Positions 12,894-15,281 of a stretch of DNA of 15,281 nt are shown here, one piece after another (the stretch's first letter is position 1; each line of letters starts with the position of its first letter). The stretch is from Tidjanibacter sp. (GTDB taxonomy: Bacteria; Bacteroidota; Bacteroidia; Bacteroidales; Rikenellaceae). The position numbers were made by a program, and so were the translations under genes. The DNA lies in contig JAFNVE010000039.1 in the NCBI GenBank assembly GCA_017379955.1, positions 1 to 15,281 on the forward strand, written 5' to 3'. Below the pieces are notes generated by a model, which had not been told where the DNA came from, did not search any database, and saw nothing but the letters and a program-made list of their open reading frames with translations.

Positions 12894-13526
12894 TTATAAA
12901 CTGCCGAGCGAGATACCGCCACTCTTCTTGGTCTTGAAGGTGAGTACCACTAAATCATCTTCGTCGGGGATGTACTCTAAAATGTTGGTCTTGAAATATA
13001 CGCTTACCGAGGCAGCACTTGCAATGCTCTCCAAGTCTTCGGCTGTAATCTCAATCTCGATTCTCGACTCCGCAGCACTCTCGTTGGTACCTGCCTGAAT
13101 CTCCAAAAGGCCGAGGGGGTCATTTACCACATTGCCCTCTGCATCGAGGAAGTGAGCATAGCACTCGAAGAAGACGGGGGTGTAGTTCTCGATATCTACC
13201 AGCAGATAGAGCTGACCCTGTGCGGTGAGCATATCGATAATCGACTGGTCGATACCGCCGGAGATAGGGTAGTTCTGCTCGAAGGTTATCTCGGTTAAGG
13301 GAGCAGCCTTCTGAACATTTCCGTCGGGGAGGATATCTGCCCAATCGCCAAGTTCCATATCGGCAATCGAGGTGGTCACCTTTGCAATAGGTGCTATAAA
13401 CTCGTCGCCAATGGTTATTTCTTCCATGTTGAGTTTCGAGAAGTCGTAATCTTCGTTAATCTCTACACAGCCACTCATAGTGAGCGCAAGCAGAAGTGTC
13501 GCACCGAAATTGAAAAACTTTTTCAT
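12894..13526 (-). CDS. Lipoprotein of unknown function, paired with the DUF5723-like gene
   Basis: A 210-residue lipoprotein: residues 1-19 form the signal peptide and Cys20 follows the lipobox M-S-G-C. The mature start VEINEDYDFSKLNMEEITIG is acidic, as in many surface-bound Bacteroidota lipoproteins. The rest alternates short strands (QLYLLVDIENYTPVFFECYAHF, SRIEIEITAEDL, SVSVYFKTN, LVVLTFKTKKSGG) and is likely an all-beta fold, perhaps immunoglobulin-like. I do not recognise a named family. It is the first gene of a two-gene transcript with the outer-membrane protein gene, so it may be a partner or surface extension of that protein. A -7 promoter element lies 60 bp upstream. Confidence 0.82.
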   Translation of the reverse strand: MKKFFNFGATLLLALTMSGCVEINEDYDFSKLNMEEITIGDEFIAPIAKVTTSIADMELGDWADILPDGNVQKAAPLTEITFEQNYPISGGIDQSIIDMLTAQGQLYLLVDIENYTPVFFECYAHFLDAEGNVVNDPLGLLEIQAGTNESAAESRIEIEITAEDLESIASAASVSVYFKTNILEYIPDEDDLVVLTFKTKKSGGISLGSL

Positions 13527-13585
13527 ATTAAGTATAAGGCATTATAATTGTCAGGGTTGAGAGAGGATTCTCTGCTATCCAACCA

Positions 13586-13593
13586 CAAATATA
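13586..13593 (-). promoter_or_regulatory. -7 element of the lipoprotein operon
   Basis: On the minus strand TATATTTG (13586-13593) fits TAnnTTTG. Transcription would start near 13580, about 55 nt before the lipoprotein ATG at 13526. A clear -33 TTTG is missing at the expected distance. Confidence 0.5.
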
Positions 13594-13627
13594 ACACTAT
13601 TATTTCGAGTTTTTTCTTTTTTTCCTC

Positions 13628-13635
13628 TATTTTTG
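13628..13635 (+). promoter_or_regulatory. -7 element of uvrC
   Basis: TATTTTTG at 13628-13635 fits the Bacteroidota -7 consensus and would start transcription near 13640, about 40-55 nt before uvrC. The -33 region is a T-rich tract without a clear TTTG. It is divergent from the lipoprotein promoter, about 35 bp away. Confidence 0.5.
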
Positions 13636-13695
13636 TAAGTGGAACACAACAAAAAAATCATTTTTTCTCATCAATAGATGAGAGATGGGATAGAG

Positions 13696-15281
13696 ATGGC
13701 AGAGAAGGAGAGAATAGCACGACTAAAAGAGCAGGTAGCAGCCCTGCCTACCACCCCGGGAGTATATCAGTTTTTCAACTCGTCGGGGGAGATTATCTAT
13801 GTCGGCAAGGCAAAGAATCTGCGTCGTCGTGTTAGTTCCTACTTTGTCGACCGCACCGACCACTCCGCCAAGGTGAAGGTGATGGTTGGGCGTATTGAGA
13901 GGCTCGAACATATCGACACAGCCACCGAACAGGACGCCCTGCTGCTCGAAAACTCGCTGATTAAGAGGCTACAACCGCGCTACAATATCCTGCTCAAAGA
14001 CGACAAGACCTATCCGTGGATTGTGATTCGCAATGAGCGTTTTCCGCGTGTGGAGAGTACTCGCAGACTTGTGCGCGACGGGTCGACCTACTTTGGCCCC
14101 TACGCCTCGGTGACTATGCAGCGCAGTATGCTCGAATATGCCCACTCGCTCTTCCACCTTCGCACCTGTCGCCTTGACCTCTCGCCCGAAGCGGTGCGCA
14201 GAGGGAAGTATAAGGTCTGCTTGCAGTACCATATCGGCAACTGCCTCGGCCCTTGCGAGGGGTTGCAGAGCGAGGAGGAGTATGCCGCCGAGTTGGAGGT
14301 GTTGCGTCGCCACCTCAGAGGCGATGTGCGTGCCACCCGCCAATACCTCGAAGAGCAGATGAGAGTGGCAGCCGAGGGGCTGAAATTTGAGGTTGCTGCA
14401 CGCTACAAAAGTCGTTTGGCGGTGTTGGATAATTATGTATCCAAGTCGGTGATTGTCAGTGCAATTCTCGGTAATGTGGATGTCTTTTCGCTCCTGGTCG
14501 ACGAGGACGAGGCATATTGTAACTTTGTGCGAGTTGAGGGTGGCTCGGTGACGGGTACTTTTACATCACGCCTTTCGGTGGGTGCTGAGAGCGACCAGGC
14601 CAAGATTCTTGCCGAGGCAATCTCGCTAATCTCGGAGCGCATTGAGGGCGGTTTGGCGCGCGAGGTGATTGTGCCGTTTCTCCCCGAAGAGGGACTCTTT
14701 GAGGGGGTGAAGTTTACGATTCCCAAGCGTGGCGAGAAGTTGGCGTTGCTCGAATTCTCGGAGCGTTCGGCTCGTCTGTTCCGCGCCGACAGGCTCAAAA
14801 ATATGGAGATTAAAAACCCTGAGCGTCACTCAGATAGGCTGATGTCGGCAATGATGCGCGAACTCCACCTCGACCGCGAGCCGCGCCACATCGAGTGCTT
14901 CGACAACTCCAACAACCAGGGCACCTATCCTGTTGCTTCGTGTGTCGTATTTCGCGACGGCAAACCCTCGCGCAAGGAGTATCGCCACTTCAACATCAAG
15001 ACCGTTGAGGGTCCCGACGATTTTGCCTCGATGCGCGAGATTGTGCGCCGTCGCTACTCCCGACTGCTGGCTGAGGGCAAGGAGTTGCCCGACCTGATTA
15101 TTGTCGATGGCGGCAAGGGTCAACTCAGTTCCGCCTACTCGATTTTGCAGGAACTCGGCATTGAGCACCGTGTGCCGATTGTCGGCCTTGCCAAGCGCAT
15201 TGAGGAGATTTTCTTCCCCAACGACCCTGACCCATACTATCTCGACCGCACGGGTGAGCCTTTGAAGGTGGTGATGCATCT
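13696..15281 (+). CDS. uvrC: Excinuclease ABC subunit C (partial, cut by the window end)
   Basis: UvrC makes the two incisions flanking DNA damage in nucleotide excision repair. 528 codons plus two bases are present and the frame is open to the edge; family members are about 600 residues, so only the C-terminal helix-hairpin-helix part should be missing. The GIY-YIG nuclease domain is at residues 21-95 (PGVYQFFN, IIYVGKAKNLRRRVSSYF, LLENSLIKRLQPRYNI). Four cysteines at 158, 175, 183 and 187 (RTC, KVC, GNC, GPC) match those known to bind an iron-sulfur cluster in E. coli UvrC. A UVR-type UvrB-binding segment lies near 215-240, and the RNase H-like nuclease begins at IECFDNSNNQGTYPVAS with the expected catalytic Asp403. 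I chose the ATG at 13696; an in-frame ATG at 13678 directly after a stop is possible and would add six residues. Confidence 0.95.
   Translation, partial: MAEKERIARLKEQVAALPTTPGVYQFFNSSGEIIYVGKAKNLRRRVSSYFVDRTDHSAKVKVMVGRIERLEHIDTATEQDALLLENSLIKRLQPRYNILLKDDKTYPWIVIRNERFPRVESTRRLVRDGSTYFGPYASVTMQRSMLEYAHSLFHLRTCRLDLSPEAVRRGKYKVCLQYHIGNCLGPCEGLQSEEEYAAELEVLRRHLRGDVRATRQYLEEQMRVAAEGLKFEVAARYKSRLAVLDNYVSKSVIVSAILGNVDVFSLLVDEDEAYCNFVRVEGGSVTGTFTSRLSVGAESDQAKILAEAISLISERIEGGLAREVIVPFLPEEGLFEGVKFTIPKRGEKLALLEFSERSARLFRADRLKNMEIKNPERHSDRLMSAMMRELHLDREPRHIECFDNSNNQGTYPVASCVVFRDGKPSRKEYRHFNIKTVEGPDDFASMREIVRRRYSRLLAEGKELPDLIIVDGGKGQLSSAYSILQELGIEHRVPIVGLAKRIEEIFFPNDPDPYYLDRTGEPLKVVMH

Noticed and set aside
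14830..15279. A 149-codon minus-strand open frame near the window end
   Set aside because: It is antisense to the conserved nuclease domain of uvrC and shows no family motif.

Overview
The window is a stretch of a Bacteroidota chromosome, most likely of the order Bacteroidales (an Alistipes-like or related gut lineage is plausible but not provable from sequence alone). The signs are Bacteroides-type promoters (best case TTTG, 19 bp, TATTTTTG upstream of efp), weak or absent Shine-Dalgarno sequences, a NigD-like lipoprotein, a DUF5723-type outer-membrane protein, and an ECF sigma factor followed by a single-pass membrane protein with a barrel-like C-terminus. Coding DNA is fairly GC-rich. The first ~280 bp and the ~1 kb between pfkA and efp differ sharply in composition.

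Layout. 1-282: AT-rich leader with a possible degraded minus-strand coding remnant. 283-1432: adenine phosphoribosyltransferase (apt, +) converging on ribose-5-phosphate isomerase B (rpiB, -) over a shared hairpin. 1531-4150: a plus-strand operon of an ECF sigma factor, an overlapping anti-sigma/barrel-like membrane protein and a NigD-like lipoprotein, closed by a strong terminator. 4244-4456: gene-free tract. 4491-8701: a minus-strand operon read as TonB-dependent receptor, then an NPP-type phosphodiesterase lipoprotein, then a family 2 glycosyltransferase. 8775-9755: ATP-dependent phosphofructokinase (pfkA, +), transcribed divergently from the receptor operon. 9756-10770: about 1 kb without a credible gene, packed with inverted repeats, GC-rich hairpins and three arrays of degenerate 9-bp repeats. 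10771-11340: elongation factor P (efp, -) with a well-formed promoter. 11493-13526: a minus-strand pair of a lipoprotein of unknown function followed by a DUF5723-like outer-membrane protein. 13696 to the window end: uvrC (+), cut off by the window edge.

How the genes work together. Most are housekeeping: purine salvage, pentose phosphate isomerisation, glycolysis, translation of proline stretches, and excision repair. Two clusters look like envelope systems. One is the sigma/anti-sigma-barrel/lipoprotein operon, whose second protein may link the envelope to transcription. The other is the receptor/phosphodiesterase/glycosyltransferase operon. The most unusual part is not a gene: the pfkA-efp interval holds a 54-bp perfect palindrome at the pfkA stop codon, a GC-hairpin island flanked by 11-bp inverted repeats, three mirrored nonamer arrays and a 61-nt near-continuous hairpin. 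I know of no named element family that matches the nonamer arrays.
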